27,500 bases of DNA. Origin: Symbiodinium natans. Lineage: Eukaryota; Sar; Dinophyceae; Suessiales; Symbiodiniaceae. Numbering within the stretch: the first letter of the stretch is position 1; every line of letters starts with the position of its first letter. Location of the stretch: NCBI GenBank assembly GCA_905221605.1, contig CAJNDS010002102.1, positions 107,501-135,000 on the forward strand, read 5' to 3'. The translations under genes were made by a program, and so were the position numbers. Positions 1 through 7,881 of this stretch are shown one piece after another. The notes beneath the pieces are model-generated. The model was not told the DNA's origin and made no database searches. It saw only the letters and a program-made list of their open reading frames with translations.

Positions 1-61
1 GGTTTAGGGTTTAGGGTTTAGGGTTTAGGGTTTAGGGTTTAGGGTTTAGGGTTTAGGGTTT
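1..61 (+). repeat. TTTAGGG array, eight units, G-rich on + strand
   Basis: Perfect tandem TTTAGGG units open the window. In all array entries strand + means TTTAGGG reads on the given strand and - means CCCTAAA does. A true left chromosome end would read CCCTAAA here, so this block is interstitial or the sequence continues to the left. Confidence 0.97.
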
Positions 62-412
62 CGGGACCACACTGCGTGGTAGAGCAGACAACCCCAAACC
101 CCCGGCCCCACATATGGTGAGTTCTCCAAATTAGGGTCCCTTTTGAGGGTACCCTAGATGAGAGGGGCCGCCTTATAATCAGGACCCAAAAGGGACCGTA
201 TCTTAGAGAAATGACCAGGTAGCTATCATGCTTCCAAGCCTACCAATGTTCAGCGAGATGTGATACCAGTGAAAACCAAAGATCCTGAATCCTGAACAAC
301 TTAGCCTCGAAACCCTAAGCCAGAATAAGCTCAGTAGACCCTGCGCTGGCGCAAGCCATCAGCTCAGCTTCCAAACTGCAAGCGTCGGCCGATGTCAAAA
401 CCGTCACATCTT
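62..412. other. Complex island with a small foldback at 135-197
   Basis: Mostly unique sequence with no convincing frame. It holds an 11-bp perfect inverted repeat (GGTCCCTTTTG at 135-145 and CAAAAGGGACC at 187-197) with a 41-nt loop, likely a small foldback relic. Nothing else is recognisable. Confidence 0.5.
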
Positions 413-552
413 TTTAGGGTTTAGGGTTTAGGGTTTAGGGCCCGAACAGCATGGCGCAAAGGCAGATGCAAAGAAACTTCAGGCAGAACAGGCCTTCTGA
501 CCTGGAAGCCCTAATACGGGGTTTAGGGTTTAGGGTTTAGGTGTTTAGGGTT
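413..552 (+). repeat. Two short TTTAGGG blocks around an exon-sized island
   Basis: G-rich blocks at 413-440 and 521-552 flank 441-520. The island has an AG just before 450 and a stop-free + frame (MAQRQMQRNFRQNRPSDLEA...) reaching a GG/GTTTAG boundary at 520/521. A second frame (HGAKADAKKLQAEQ) is equally open, so coding status is unresolved. Confidence 0.55.
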
Positions 553-835
553 CAAGAAATATAAGCCCCAAGGCCTATAACTGCAAACCCCACACAACGG
601 TAAGCTTTAACCCTACATGCCATATACCCTTGACCCAAAGACCGAAACCCCCCATACACCCTCCATGAACCCTATGGTGGATTCACTGAATTGTTAAGCC
701 CAATTTGGGCACCGAATACAAGCCTCCGTGTTCCGAAAAGGAATCTAAAAAATGATCCTGACTGTTGGGCCCAAATTGGGTACGTACCCTGCATCTACGC
801 CGCCGTAGTACAAAAACAGAGCCCTGACTAAAATA
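553..835. other. Complex island with inverted repeat arms 699-710 and 769-780
   Basis: Degenerate CCCTAAA-like words are scattered in unique sequence. A perfect 12-bp inverted repeat, CCCAATTTGGGC at 699-710 and GCCCAAATTGGG at 769-780, could form a hairpin with a 58-nt loop. No gene seen. Confidence 0.5.
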
Positions 836-999
836 CCCTAAACCCTAAACCCTAAACTGCGTGCAAGTTCACAGAGCAAATTTCGGGGTGGGTGGGTTTA
901 GGGTTTAGGGAACCCTAAACCCTAAACCCTAAACCCTAAACCCTAAACCCTAAACCCTAAACCCTAAACCCTAAACCCTAAACCCTAAAGCCTAAACAT
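836..999. repeat. Head-to-head telomere-repeat junction (TTTAGGG then CCCTAAA)
   Basis: After a short CCCTAAA block (836-857), a G-rich block (894-910) abuts a run of about a dozen CCCTAAA units (911-999). The junction TTTAGGG/AACCCTAAA at 910/911 has the geometry left by end-to-end joining of two telomeric tracts. Confidence 0.9.
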
Positions 1000-1017
1000 A
1001 GACCGATACAGCCCCAG

Positions 1018-1070
1018 GAGCTCGACGAGGCCTGTAAGCCCGAGATGCTGAACCGCGGGTTCATCCAAGG
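1018..1070 (+). CDS. Candidate internal exon, product unknown
   Basis: A short stop-free frame reads ELDEACKPEMLNRGFIQ. It is preceded by CCCCAG (AG at 1016-1017) and followed by GTTGGT at 1071, so both edges fit a GT-AG exon. At about 17 codons a stop-free frame is common by chance. No domain is recognisable. The frame continues only a few codons before TAG. Confidence 0.2.
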
Positions 1071-1215
1071 GTTGGTTTAGGGAGTTTTTAGGGTTTAGGG
1101 CTTAGGGTTAACCATTTTATGGGTTTAGGGCTGAGGGTTTAGGGTCTAGGGTTTAGGGTTTAGAGTTTGGGCATTTTGTGGGTTTAGGGTTTAGGCTCTA
1201 GGGGTTTAGGGTTCA
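1071..1215 (+). repeat. Degenerate TTTAGGG block
   Basis: G-rich units with frequent substitutions (GGGCTTA, GGGTCTA, GGGCTGA) and unit-length changes. Drift suggests an older block than the perfect arrays elsewhere. Confidence 0.85.
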
Positions 1216-1382
1216 GGCATTCTGGGATTTTGGGTACTTCATCATGGCAGGGTAGGAACTCCGTGGGGCGGCAGGGATGAATATCCTGAGGGTGTGGGGC
1301 ATGTAGGGCTTGTGTTATTCCGGGGCGGAGGGTTGGGGGGTCCTAAACCGCACGAGCCACTCACACGCTGCTGAAAAAAAAA

Positions 1383-1470
1383 AGCCCTAAACCCTAAACC
1401 CTGAACCCTAAACCCTAAACCCTAAACCCTAAACCCTAAACCCTAAACCCTGAACCCTACACCTCAAACC
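1383..1470 (-). repeat. CCCTAAA array
   Basis: C-rich array beginning after an A-tract at 1373-1383. It is nearly perfect in the middle and degenerate at the right end (CCCTGAA, CCTCAAA). The island to its left (1216-1382) shows no convincing frame. Confidence 0.93.
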
Positions 1471-1498
1471 CCGATCGTAAACACAAGGAGTTGGACAG

Positions 1499-1565
1499 GG
1501 TTCAGACATCGTTGCCTGCCCACGTTGGGCTGTGGAAGATCACAGCTTCCATTCACATATTACAG
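1499..1565 (+). CDS. Candidate internal exon, product unknown
   Basis: Preceded by TTGGACAG and followed by GCAGGG (a GC donor, a class known in dinoflagellates). The frame reads GSDIVACPRWAVEDHSFHSH. A second + frame is open across the same island to 1606, so the frame is not settled. It sits between two CCCTAAA arrays. Confidence 0.2.
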
Positions 1566-1606
1566 GCAGGGTCCATCGCCTGTGGTTCAGGACTTGAGTG
1601 TTTCGA

Positions 1607-1757
1607 CCCTAAACCCTAAACCCTAAACCCTAAACCCTAAACCCTAAACCCTAAACCCTAAACCCTAAACCCTAAACCCTAAACCCTAAACCCTAAACCC
1701 TAAACCCTAAACCCTAAACCCTAACCCTAAACCCTAAACCCTAAACCCTAAACCCTA
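1607..1757 (-). repeat. Long CCCTAAA array
   Basis: About 21 nearly perfect units with a single 6-bp CCCTAA slip near 1720. The low divergence suggests recent addition or ongoing homogenisation. Confidence 0.97.
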
Positions 1758-1790
1758 AGAAGCTGAAGACTTAGGCCATGGACCACCCAG

Positions 1791-1860
1791 GAGCCTCCAC
1801 GTGCGCAAGCTCAGAACTCTGCCATGTCCAGGCCATCCGTGCCTTCTGCCACCTTCGCGG
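1791..1860 (+). CDS. Candidate exon with several open frames
   Basis: Bounded by CACCCAG (AG at 1789-1790) and a GC at 1861. One + frame reads ASTCASSELCHVQAIRAFCH, but another + frame and part of a minus frame are also open. Coding strand cannot be decided from sequence alone. Confidence 0.15.
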
Positions 1861-1865
1861 GCTTC

Positions 1866-2000
1866 TTAGGGTTTTGGGTTTAGGGTTTGGGGTTTAGGGT
1901 TTAGGGTTTGGGGTTTGGGGTTTGGGGTTTGGGGCTTGGGCTTAGGGCTTAGAGTTTAGGGTTTAGGGTTTAGGGTTTAGGGTGTAGGGTTTAGGGCTTC
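1866..2000 (+). repeat. TTTAGGG block rich in TTTGGGG variants
   Basis: Alternates TTTAGGG with TTTGGGG, then GGGCTTA units, then TTTAGGG again. The variants are clustered, as expected from local unit homogenisation. Confidence 0.93.
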
Positions 2001-2010
2001 GGACTCGTAG

Positions 2011-2059
2011 CGGTGCGGGGGAAGTTGTCCTTACTCTGATGCCCGACAATCCTCAAAAA
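2011..2059 (+). CDS. Candidate exon, product unknown
   Basis: Follows TCGTAG; the frame reads GAGEVVLTLMPDNPQK up to a possible GC donor at 2060. At 16 codons it is short enough to be a chance frame, and another + frame is open. Confidence 0.17.
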
Positions 2060-2077
2060 GCCAGCCTAAATCCAAAC

Positions 2078-2405
2078 CCCCAAACCCTAAACTCCTAAAC
2101 CCTAAACCCCTAAACCCTAAACCCCTAAACCCTAAACCGCTAAACCCTAAACCCCTAAACTCCTAAACCCCTAAACTCAAAATCCTAATTTAAACCCAAC
2201 AACCCTAAACCCTAAGCCTAAACCCTAAACCCCTAAACCCTAAACCCCTAAACCCTAAACCGCTAAACCCTAAACCCCTAAACTTCAAAACTCAAAACCC
2301 TATTTAAACCCAAAAAACCCTAAACCCTAAAACAAAACCGCTAAACCCTAAACCCTAAACCCTCAACCCCTAAACCCTGAACTGCTAAACCCTAAACCCC
2401 TAAAC
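2078..2405 (-). repeat. Compound array of CCCTAAA and CCCCTAAA in a 15-bp dimer
   Basis: Seven-base and eight-base units alternate (CCCTAAACCCCTAAA), giving a 15-bp period. A longer pattern is superimposed: a CCGCTAAA unit recurs at about 2137, 2260 and 2338. The first two copies are each followed by an AACTC..AAAACC..TATTTAAACCCA-type spacer (AATTTAAACCCA in the first). Confidence 0.9.
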
Positions 2406-2422
2406 CCAAACCATTTATTCAG

Positions 2423-2464
2423 GCATCAAGCTTTGGCCACGCCGTTGAAGCAACAGCGGGGAAG
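2423..2464 (+). CDS. Candidate micro-exon
   Basis: Starts after CATTTATTCAG, a good pyrimidine-AG acceptor; the frame reads ASSFGHAVEATAGK. There is no clear donor at the right edge. Very short, so weak. Confidence 0.13.
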
Positions 2465-2475
2465 AGGGGGGGAAA

Positions 2476-2541
2476 CCCTAAACCCCAACCCCTAAACCCT
2501 AAACCCTAAACACTAAACCCTAAACCCTAAACCCTAAACCC
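2476..2541 (-). repeat. CCCTAAA array
   Basis: Short C-rich array, nearly perfect in its right half, ending at a T- and G-rich stretch (2542-2577). Confidence 0.93.
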
Positions 2542-2640
2542 TGTTTTTGTTTCTTTTGGGGGGAGGGGGGTTGGGGGGCCTGTCGGCGAAGGGGCGCTGA
2601 GTAGAAGAACTCGGCTGCCAGGGCCGTAACCTGGGTGTTT

Positions 2641-2822
2641 TAAGGGTTTAGGCTTTTAGGGTTTAGGGTTTAGGGATTATAGCGGTCAAGGGTTTAGGGT
2701 TTAGGGTTTAAGGGTTTAGGGGGTTTATGGGTTTAGGGTTTAGGGGCTTAGGGGTTTCGGGTTTAAGGGTTTAGGGTTTGGGGGTTTAGGGGTTGACGGG
2801 TTTAGGGGTTGGGGGTTTAGGA
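2641..2822 (+). repeat. TTTAGGG array with 8-bp GGGTTTAG slippage units
   Basis: G-rich units of 7 and 8 bp (TTTAGGG, TTTAGGGG, TTTAAGGG) with an interruption at 2672-2688. The island on its left (2578-2640) has a minus frame VTALAAEFFYSAPLRRQ with AG and GC edges, too short to call. Confidence 0.9.
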
Positions 2823-2967
2823 CTTGGAGTTTCCTGGGCAGCTTCAGCTGGAGAATTATGAATGGGGTAAACTGGGCTTCTCAGTGGTGATAGCACGCGA
2901 GAAACCCAAGAGGCAGAGTCGGCACACACAAGAAGAAAAGCAACATCGAAACAAACCCGAAAAACTT

Positions 2968-3064
2968 GGGATGCTCCCCCTTCTACTAACAGCCCTTAAT
3001 AGGGATTATAATAGGGGGTGCTATGATCCCTATAAAGTACTGTGAGTATGAGGGGGAACATCCC
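2968..3064. mobile_element. Foldback/MITE-like element, family A copy 1
   Basis: Two 39-nt inverted arms (2968-3006 and 3026-3064) match at about 32 positions. The left arm begins GGGATGCTCCCCCTTCTACT and the right arm ends GGGGGAACATCCC. The short loop (about 19 nt) is the reverse complement of the loop in copy A2, so the copies sit in opposite orientation. It has no coding capacity, so it is non-autonomous. Other copies: 17866-17970, 22199-22301, 26464-26590. Confidence 0.85.
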
Positions 3065-3113
3065 GACCATAAACGCTAAACTTTAAGGTCTTTTAGAAAG
3101 AATTTGGGACAAG

Positions 3114-3246
3114 CTTCCTGCTCTCAAAATTTGGAAGGGACCGCCTGTGCAACGCACATCTCCGGGGGCATTGCGCACCCCCAAACTTACATGCAGTGCT
3201 ACGGACGAAGTCCGGGGCAAACATTGCGGAACGGCATCGTATTCTT
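3114..3246 (+). CDS. Candidate exon, product unknown
   Basis: Follows GGGACAAG; a 44-codon + frame includes TPKLTCSATDEVRGKHCG and ends at a possible GA donor (TTCTT/GAGACA). Two minus frames over the same DNA are also open for 70-88 codons. The strand is therefore undecided; no domain recognised. Confidence 0.2.
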
Positions 3247-3443
3247 GAGACAATGTCTTGAAAACAAAAATTAAGAGAAAAAAAAAGGTCTTCATTTAAT
3301 GCTACTCCCACCCCCCGCATGTTAGAAAAGCGGAGTATTACATATTTGTTAAAATGCAAAAAACAAGTCGCGCATTTCCATTATTGGATCCAACATGTTG
3401 TTCCTGATGCTGCAGTTTGGTGCTGATTCCGTCCCACGCTCAG

Positions 3444-3584
3444 TCTGCCACGACTGCCGGCAAAGTTCTGAAGCATTTAATCATCGCACGTGGTCATGGG
3501 CTTCTCGCTTGCGGCAAAGACTTCAGGAAGTGGGAGCCCACTACGGAGACGCACCTTGCAAACATCGATCGAAGAATGACAGCT
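3444..3584 (+). CDS. Candidate exon of 47 codons, product unknown
   Basis: Acceptor-like CGCTCAG precedes the frame and GA follows. The exon would be 141 nt, a multiple of three. It includes AGKVLKHLIIARGHGLLACG and ends near THLANIDRRMTA. A second + frame is open too. If translation ran on, it would enter the C-rich array and stop after an NPKP tail. Confidence 0.25.
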
Positions 3585-3597
3585 GAAACACCCCAAA

Positions 3598-3683
3598 ACC
3601 CAAACCCTAAACCCTAAACCCTAAACTCTAAACCCTAAACCCTAACCCTAAACCCGAAACCCTAAACCCTAAACCCTAAACGC
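3598..3683 (-). repeat. CCCTAAA array
   Basis: C-rich array with scattered variants (CTCTAAA, CCCGAAA) and one 6-bp slip. Confidence 0.93.
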
Positions 3684-3764
3684 TCCCCGGAAGGAGCCTA
3701 GACTCCCAGAGCGCCCTTGAAAAAACCCAGGGAGGGAGGAGGGGGGTCCGGATTTGGCTGGTGA

Positions 3765-3862
3765 CCTAAACCCTAAACCCTAAGCCCTAAACCCTAAACC
3801 CTAAACCTTTAAACCCTAAACCCTAAACAATAAACCTTTAAGCCCTAAACCCTAAACCCGAA
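3765..3862 (-). repeat. CCCTAAA array, degenerate
   Basis: C-rich units interrupted by CTTTAAA and CAATAAA variants. The island 3684-3764 on its left is purine-rich and shows no convincing frame. Confidence 0.9.
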
Positions 3863-3890
3863 GCACCCGCCCCCGAGATGTCCCCACAAG

Positions 3891-3966
3891 GACTCTGATG
3901 GGGAGGGGGTATTTGTGCTTACTTGGGGGGCCTTCGTCCACCCTGAGCCCAGAATGGCTGAAAGAG
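3891..3966 (+). CDS. Candidate exon, product unknown
   Basis: Acceptor-like CCCACAAG, a 25-codon frame (DSDGEGVFVLTWGAFVHPEP then RMAER) and a GT donor (AAAGAG/GTCTGAG). G or C occupies most third positions, as in expressed dinoflagellate genes. A short minus frame with AG and GTAAGC edges also exists at 3923-3957. Confidence 0.25.
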
Positions 3967-3995
3967 GTCTGAGGTTTAGGGGTTAGATAAGGTTT

Positions 3996-4131
3996 AACCC
4001 TAAACCCTAAACCCTAAACCCTAAACCCTAAACCCTAAACCCTAAACCCTAAACCCCTAAACCCTAAACCCTAAACCCTAAACCCTAAACCCTAAACCCT
4101 AAACCCTAAACCCTAAACCCTAAACCCCTGA
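3996..4131 (-). repeat. Long CCCTAAA array
   Basis: About 19 units, nearly perfect, with two CCCCTAAA 8-mers. Its left edge GGTTTAACCCTAAA is a degenerate head-to-head junction with the G-rich 3972-3994. Confidence 0.96.
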
Positions 4132-4136
4132 AGAGG

Positions 4137-4212
4137 CGCAAACAAGTGGCCGCCACATCCAGCCAAACCGCTAACCGTGGCAGGAGGTCGATTTCGTCCT
4201 GGCTTTCACAGG
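4137..4212. other. Island open on both strands between converging arrays
   Basis: Lies between a C-rich array on the left and a G-rich one on the right. The minus frame reads DEIDLLPRLAVWLDVAATCL after an AAAGCCAG acceptor. The + frame reads RRKQVAATSSQTANRGRRSI. Either could be an exon; they cannot be separated here. Confidence 0.3.
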
Positions 4213-4362
4213 GGTTTAGGGTTTCGGGTTTAGGGTTTGGGGTTTAGGGTTTAGGTTTTGGGGTTTAGGGTTTAGGGTTTAGGGTTTGGGGTTTAGGGTT
4301 TGGGGTTTGGGGTTTAGGGTTTAGGGTTTGGGGTTTGGGGTTCGGGTTTGGGGTTTGGGGTC
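4213..4362 (+). repeat. TTTAGGG/TTTGGGG array
   Basis: G-rich array in which TTTGGGG becomes the majority unit towards the right. Confidence 0.94.
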
Positions 4363-4811
4363 TACGCTTAAAACCCTCTGAAAGCTATTCCTGAATATGA
4401 TCCTGTTCAACCCAATAAGGGAACAAATCGAATGTGTCAAGGACCTACCTAGTTCCAGGGGATTTGGGCTTCAGGCTTAGGATCAGGTAGCTGCCCGCCA
4501 ACGTCCCAACATGTAGAAGTTCCCTAAAACCCTAAACCCTCAACTCTCAACTTTCGGTCTTCAACTGCAAAAATTTCTCAAACTGAAGTCCAAATCCCTA
4601 AACCGAAACTCTACACCTAGGTAGACCAGTATAACCATTGTGACAAGGCTGCCCTCTTTCCGGGGCTGGATTGACTATAAGGAAACCCGGACCAATGAAG
4701 AGGGGCAAAAGGGTACGGCTACCAAGACACCCTAATCGATTGCTGTAGATGCCTCGGTAAAGACTGCTGCGGCTTCTGCCACTGCTACTTTCTCGCCCTT
4801 ACCTGGTTGGG
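4363..4811. other. Complex island with three short open frames
   Basis: Mostly unique sequence. Exon-sized + frames lie at about 4630-4671 (YNHCDKAALFPGL, after GACCAG), 4682-4728 (ETRTNEEGQKGTATKTP, after CTATAAG) and 4750-4803 (ASVKTAAASATATFSPLP). An open minus frame overlaps the last. None is long enough to call. Confidence 0.3.
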
Positions 4812-4890
4812 GTTCAGGGTTTAGGGTTTAGGGTTTAAGGTTCAGGGTTCAGGGTTTAGGGTTCGGGGTTTAGAGTTTGGGTTCAGGGGA
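4812..4890 (+). repeat. Degenerate TTTAGGG array
   Basis: G-rich with many TTCAGGG variants. The island to the right (4891-5126) holds an exon-sized + frame HPTCQRIEPSWLEIA near 4950 and several overlapping open frames on both strands at 5009-5126. Confidence 0.85.
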
Positions 4891-5126
4891 GGTGTAGGAT
4901 TTTGGGTTTGACACAGGAGGCTTAATTTAGTTTCTCAAGTAAGCGGAAAAGCACCCGACTTGTCAAAGGATTGAGCCATCGTGGCTGGAGATTGCCTGAA
5001 CCCTAAACCCTAAACGTCAGCTGCACCGCGCTATTCGGCCCAGGCACAGCAGGGCCAGATTTCAACAGTGTATATAGGCATGTCGCATGAACATCAGCAT
5101 CTGACGAGTACACGAAACCTGTCGCG

Positions 5127-5290
5127 GGCGGGCGGGCGTGGGTGTGCGTGGGTGTGTGCGTGGGTGTGTATCTGGGTGTGTGGGTGGGTGTGTGCGTGTG
5201 CGTCTGCGTCTGCGTGTGCGTGAGCATGAGCGTGCGCGTGTCTGTGTCCGTGTCTCTGTGTCTCTGTGTGTGTGTGTGTGCTTGTGTGTT
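5127..5290. repeat. GT-rich simple repeat (GGGTGTGTG and CTGTGT type)
   Basis: A drifting purine/pyrimidine-alternating tract: GGGCG, then GGGTGTGTGCGT, then GTCTGC, then TCTGTG, ending in (TG)n. It inflates open frames on both strands (threonine/histidine-rich on minus, cysteine/valine-rich on plus), which should not be read as genes. Confidence 0.93.
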
Positions 5291-5317
5291 GAGGGTTCAG
5301 GTTTAGGGTTTAAGCAG

Positions 5318-5441
5318 TCCTCGTCCTTGTCCATCACTCCAATGACAAACATGGAGTCATCAAGCAGAACCTGCTTGAGTATGACCTGATGCCGCAAGGT
5401 GTGGAGGATGAGTACGTGCAGGGAGCGGACAATGACCATCA
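5318..5441 (+). CDS. Candidate exon of about 41 codons, product unknown
   Basis: Acceptor TTTAAGCAG at the end of a short TTTAGGG block and GT donor (CATCA/GTAGTGG). The frame runs LVLVHHSNDKHGVIKQNLLE and then YDLMPQGVEDEYVQGADNDH. About two thirds of codons end in G or C. The antisense frame is open too and hydrophobic, as expected for the complement of an acidic frame. No known domain recognised. Confidence 0.3.
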
Positions 5442-5649
5442 GTAGTGGTATTGAGTAATCTATTCCAAGCACTTGGGCACATGCACGCCACTAGTCGACC
5501 TCCTCCAAAGCCTAAGCCCTACGCCCCAAACCCCCCCAAGAAACCAAGTTGAGACTCCAAACCTAAGCCGCTCAACCCTAAGCCCTAAGCCTTTGCAGCC
5601 CTAAACCCTAAACCCTAAACCCCAAACCCCACACCGAAAAAGGTCTCAG
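5442..5649. other. Degenerate C-rich stretch
   Basis: CCTAAGC, CCCAAAC and CCCTAAA words in loose order; nothing else recognised. Confidence 0.5.
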
Positions 5650-5742
5650 GACACGGCCATGCCACCAGTGACACCGAACATGACTTCGCCCGCGGAGATC
5701 CTATTCAGGCGGCGCCCGCTTCACACAAAAAGACAAGCCTGG
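5650..5742 (+). CDS. Candidate exon of 31 codons, product unknown
   Basis: Acceptor AAGGTCTCAG and donor GG/GTTTAGGG, where the donor is the first unit of the next telomere array. The frame, in phase 0 throughout, reads DTAMPPVTPNMTSPAEILFR then RRPLHTKRQAW. Roughly 70% of codons end in G or C. A good example of an exon abutting a G-strand array. Confidence 0.3.
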
Positions 5743-5935
5743 GTTTAGGGTTTAGGGTTTAGGGTTTAGGGTTGAGGGTTTAGGGTTTAGGGTTAAGGGT
5801 TTCAGGGTTCAGGGTTTAGGGTTAAGGGTTTAGGGTTAATTAGGGTTCAGGGTTTAGGGGTTGTACTAGGGTATACGCTTTATGGGATAAGGTCTAGGGT
5901 TTAGGCTTACAGGTTTTCATAGGGTTTAGGGTTGG
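5743..5935 (+). repeat. TTTAGGG array, increasingly degenerate
   Basis: Starts with perfect units and decays to the right (GGGTTAATTAGGG, GGGTATACGC). Confidence 0.92.
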
Positions 5936-5992
5936 GGGGCATTCAGGTGCAAGAGGGTAAAAAACGACTTGTTGTGTGCAAACATGGTAGTT

Positions 5993-6101
5993 CCTAGAGA
6001 CTCCAAGACTCCTTAATTAAGGAATATTCCTGAAACCTTACAAGGAACCCTCTGATGTCTTAAGGAACATTCCTTAATTAAGGGGTATTGGGGTCCCTGA
6101 G
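5993..6101. mobile_element. Foldback element D
   Basis: Inverted arms of roughly 45 nt around a short loop. Both arms contain the core CCTTAATTAAGGAAT, itself part of a palindrome, and the outer ends pair imperfectly (TAGAGACTCCAA versus the complement of TTGGGGTCCCTGA). Only one copy is seen in the window, and no coding capacity. Non-autonomous MITE-like or hairpin sequence. Confidence 0.7.
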
Positions 6102-6161
6102 TTGAAAGGGTCTGACCGGTTGGCAGCTGAGCTCGTCCGGCGAATTTCGCTGAATCACTTC

Positions 6162-6310
6162 TAACCCTAGACCCCTAAACCCTAAACCCTAGACCCTAGA
6201 CCCTAGACCCTAAACCCTAAACCCTAAACCCTAAACCCTAAACCCTAAACCCTAAACCCTAAACCCTAAACCCTAAACCCTTACCCTACATCCTAAACCC
6301 TGAACCTTAA
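6162..6310 (-). repeat. CCCTAAA array
   Basis: Begins with CCCTAGA variants, is perfect in the centre and decays into CCTTACC/CCTGAAC at the right. Confidence 0.94.
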
Positions 6311-6638
6311 CCCTCAAGCTTAATCCCCCCCCCTAAACCTTACCAGGCAGATCTGGGCGTCCTAGAAAACCCCGAACCGCACCCAGAGGGTCCTAAGTAC
6401 CTACATAGTAGAAAGTAGGGTTTCTATAATGGGAACGGCGATTATGGTTTAGGTAAGTGTCCCCCCGATGGGTACTTGCCTGAAGCCCTCAAATCCTAAA
6501 GCCCTATAAACCCCTAGCACCCTAAAGCCTAAATCCCTAAACCCTGGAAGCCCTACACCCACAACCCTAATCCCCAAAACCCACAACCCACACGCCTAAA
6601 CCCTAAACTCTAAACCCCGAAAGCTTTCGGCTGTCCAG
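6311..6638. other. Degenerate C-rich and unique sequence
   Basis: Contains a short imperfect hairpin near 6453-6483 (AGGTAAGT ... ACTTGCCT) and loose CCTAAA words. No gene recognised. Confidence 0.5.
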
Positions 6639-6680
6639 CCTGTCGACACCCTTGATGCACGACAGGCCTGGAAGCACATG
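6639..6680 (+). CDS. Candidate micro-exon
   Basis: Acceptor GGCTGTCCAG, 14 codons in phase 0 (PVDTLDARQAWKHM) and donor ATG/GTGGTTTAG at the start of the next G-rich array. It joins in phase to the candidate at 7579-7638. Very short. Confidence 0.2.
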
Positions 6681-6681
6681 G

Positions 6682-6816
6682 TGGTTTAGCGTTTAGGGTT
6701 TAGGGTTTAGGGTTTAGGGTTTAGGGTATAGGGTTTACGGTTTAGGGTTCAGGGTTCAGAGTTTAGGGTTTCGGGTCTAGGGTTTGGGGTTTAGGGTTTA
6801 GGGCTTGGGGTTTGGG
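6682..6816 (+). repeat. TTTAGGG array with variants
   Basis: Perfect at the left, mixed TTCAGGG/TTTGGGG/GGGCTTG at the right. Confidence 0.93.
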
Positions 6817-6924
6817 GTCTCTTTAAGGGGTTTCTGTTCTATTTAGGGGTATAAACGGGGAATCCCTACTTTGGGAAACACATCAGAGGCTGTGGGCATT
6901 TAGGGTTGAGGGATTCAGGGATTT

Positions 6925-7028
6925 GGGAGTTTCCGAAGTTAGGGGTACCTTATTGGGGTCCTTTTCTTGTAGGGAATTCCTACTGTTTGGGGTCTAAATT
7001 GGGGGAGGGGGTCTCTTATTTTCGTAAA
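6925..7028 (+). mobile_element. Dispersed repeat H, copy 1
   Basis: About 100 bp that matches, as reverse complement, 9198-9299. Shared blocks include TTTCCGAAGTTAGGGG, CCTACTGTTTGGGG and TTTTCGTAAA, in the same order with small indels. Complex non-telomeric sequence in two copies of opposite orientation suggests a transposed element. Ends are not resolved. Confidence 0.75.
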
Positions 7029-7261
7029 GATTCATTTGGGGCGTGGGGTTAAGGGCATAGGCTTAGGAGGGTTTAGGCCTTTTAGGGGGTCTGGGGGGTT
7101 GGTTTGAGGCTTTAAGGATTGAGGTTAAGGAACATCCCCTACATAACATCAGCATAAGTTCAGTTTTTGTTCTGCTTTTTCCGAATGGTGGCCAGCACAT
7201 CTCAGTCATCCTGCTGCATCAGTGGACCCAGGGCCATGCCATCTGCTTGTGGTGCAGTGCC
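7029..7261. other. G-rich degenerate stretch then unique sequence
   Basis: Loose GGGTTTAGG words to 7130, then unique sequence leading into the GC-rich island. Nothing called. Confidence 0.5.
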
Positions 7262-7468
7262 TCAGGTGCAGTCCGCAAGCGGCCGCGTGCAGAAGGGGCA
7301 CCGGAAGTCCACTTTCTGGCCGCCTCCGAGGTGCCCGCAGGTCTGAAGGGGCTTGTCCACGAAGAGCCAGGAAACGCCTGCTGCAGCGCCCTGCAGCAGC
7401 AAGCGCTGCTTCTGCTGCTGCCCGTCGCAGCTGCAAAGCAGCCACGTGCCAGCAGCCAAGTCAGCCAT
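7262..7468 (-). CDS. Candidate Cys-containing exon, minus strand, ending in TGA
   Basis: The minus frame opens at an ATG (7468), runs 68 codons and ends in TGA. It contains TWLLCSCDGQQQKQRLLLQG and later LQTCGHLGGGQKVDFRCPFC, so C-x-C, C-G-H and C-x-x-C spacings that recall, but do not match, a zinc-binding fold. Almost all third positions are G or C. A TTTGCAG acceptor within the frame (near 7430) would give a shorter exon start. Two + frames over the same GC-rich DNA are also open. Probable coding fragment; function unknown. Confidence 0.33.
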   Translation of the reverse strand: MADLAAGTWLLCSCDGQQQKQRLLLQGAAAGVSWLFVDKPLQTCGHLGGGQKVDFRCPFCTRPLADCT

Positions 7469-7525
7469 ATAGGGTTTAGGGTTTAGGGGTTAGGGGTTTA
7501 GGGGTTAGGGGTTGAGGGTTTAGGG
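7469..7525 (+). repeat. Short TTTAGGG/TTAGGGG array
   Basis: Mixed 7- and 8-bp G-rich units. Confidence 0.9.
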
Positions 7526-7578
7526 AATCTTCCTTAGCGAAGGGGTTCTGGAAGTTCGGGGCACGTTGGGGTGAACAG

Positions 7579-7638
7579 CTTCCGCTTCACTCGGTGGAGG
7601 ACCTGGTATCTCAGTGCGGCGGTACCGTGGGCATGTTT
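7579..7638 (+). CDS. Candidate exon, product unknown
   Basis: Acceptor GTGAACAG and a possible GA donor. The 20-codon frame reads LPLHSVEDLVSQCGGTVGMF, with G or C in 14 of 20 third positions. It starts in the phase left by the candidate at 6639-6680. Confidence 0.22.
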
Positions 7639-7670
7639 GAATGAAGGTTCGGAGGCCCTGCACTTCAACT

Positions 7671-7745
7671 TAGGTTTAGGGTCTAGGGTGTAGGGTTTAG
7701 GGTTCAGGGTTTAGGATTTAGGGTGTAGGGTTCAGGGTTTAGGGA
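7671..7745 (+). repeat. Degenerate TTTAGGG array
   Basis: G-rich units with GGGTGTA and GGATTTA variants. Confidence 0.9.
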
Positions 7746-7881
7746 AGGTTTTGAAAGTTCCGCCTACTTGTAAGTGAGATTAGAAGCACCCCCAAGAGAA
7801 GACTGGAGCCAGTTCTAGCTATAGCTCCCGAACTCAGTCTGTAACTTATGAACCAGCGAACACTAGGCCAGCGTCTACGTC

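Noticed and set aside
1-61. A chromosome-terminal telomere at the left edge
   Set aside because: The array reads TTTAGGG 5' to 3' at a left end, where the terminal strand should read CCCTAAA. The right edge is also reversed.
5062-5472. A 136-residue minus-strand protein
   Set aside because: The frame spans the GT/CA simple repeat, which is free of stops by composition; half of it is Thr/His/Pro/Arg low-complexity.
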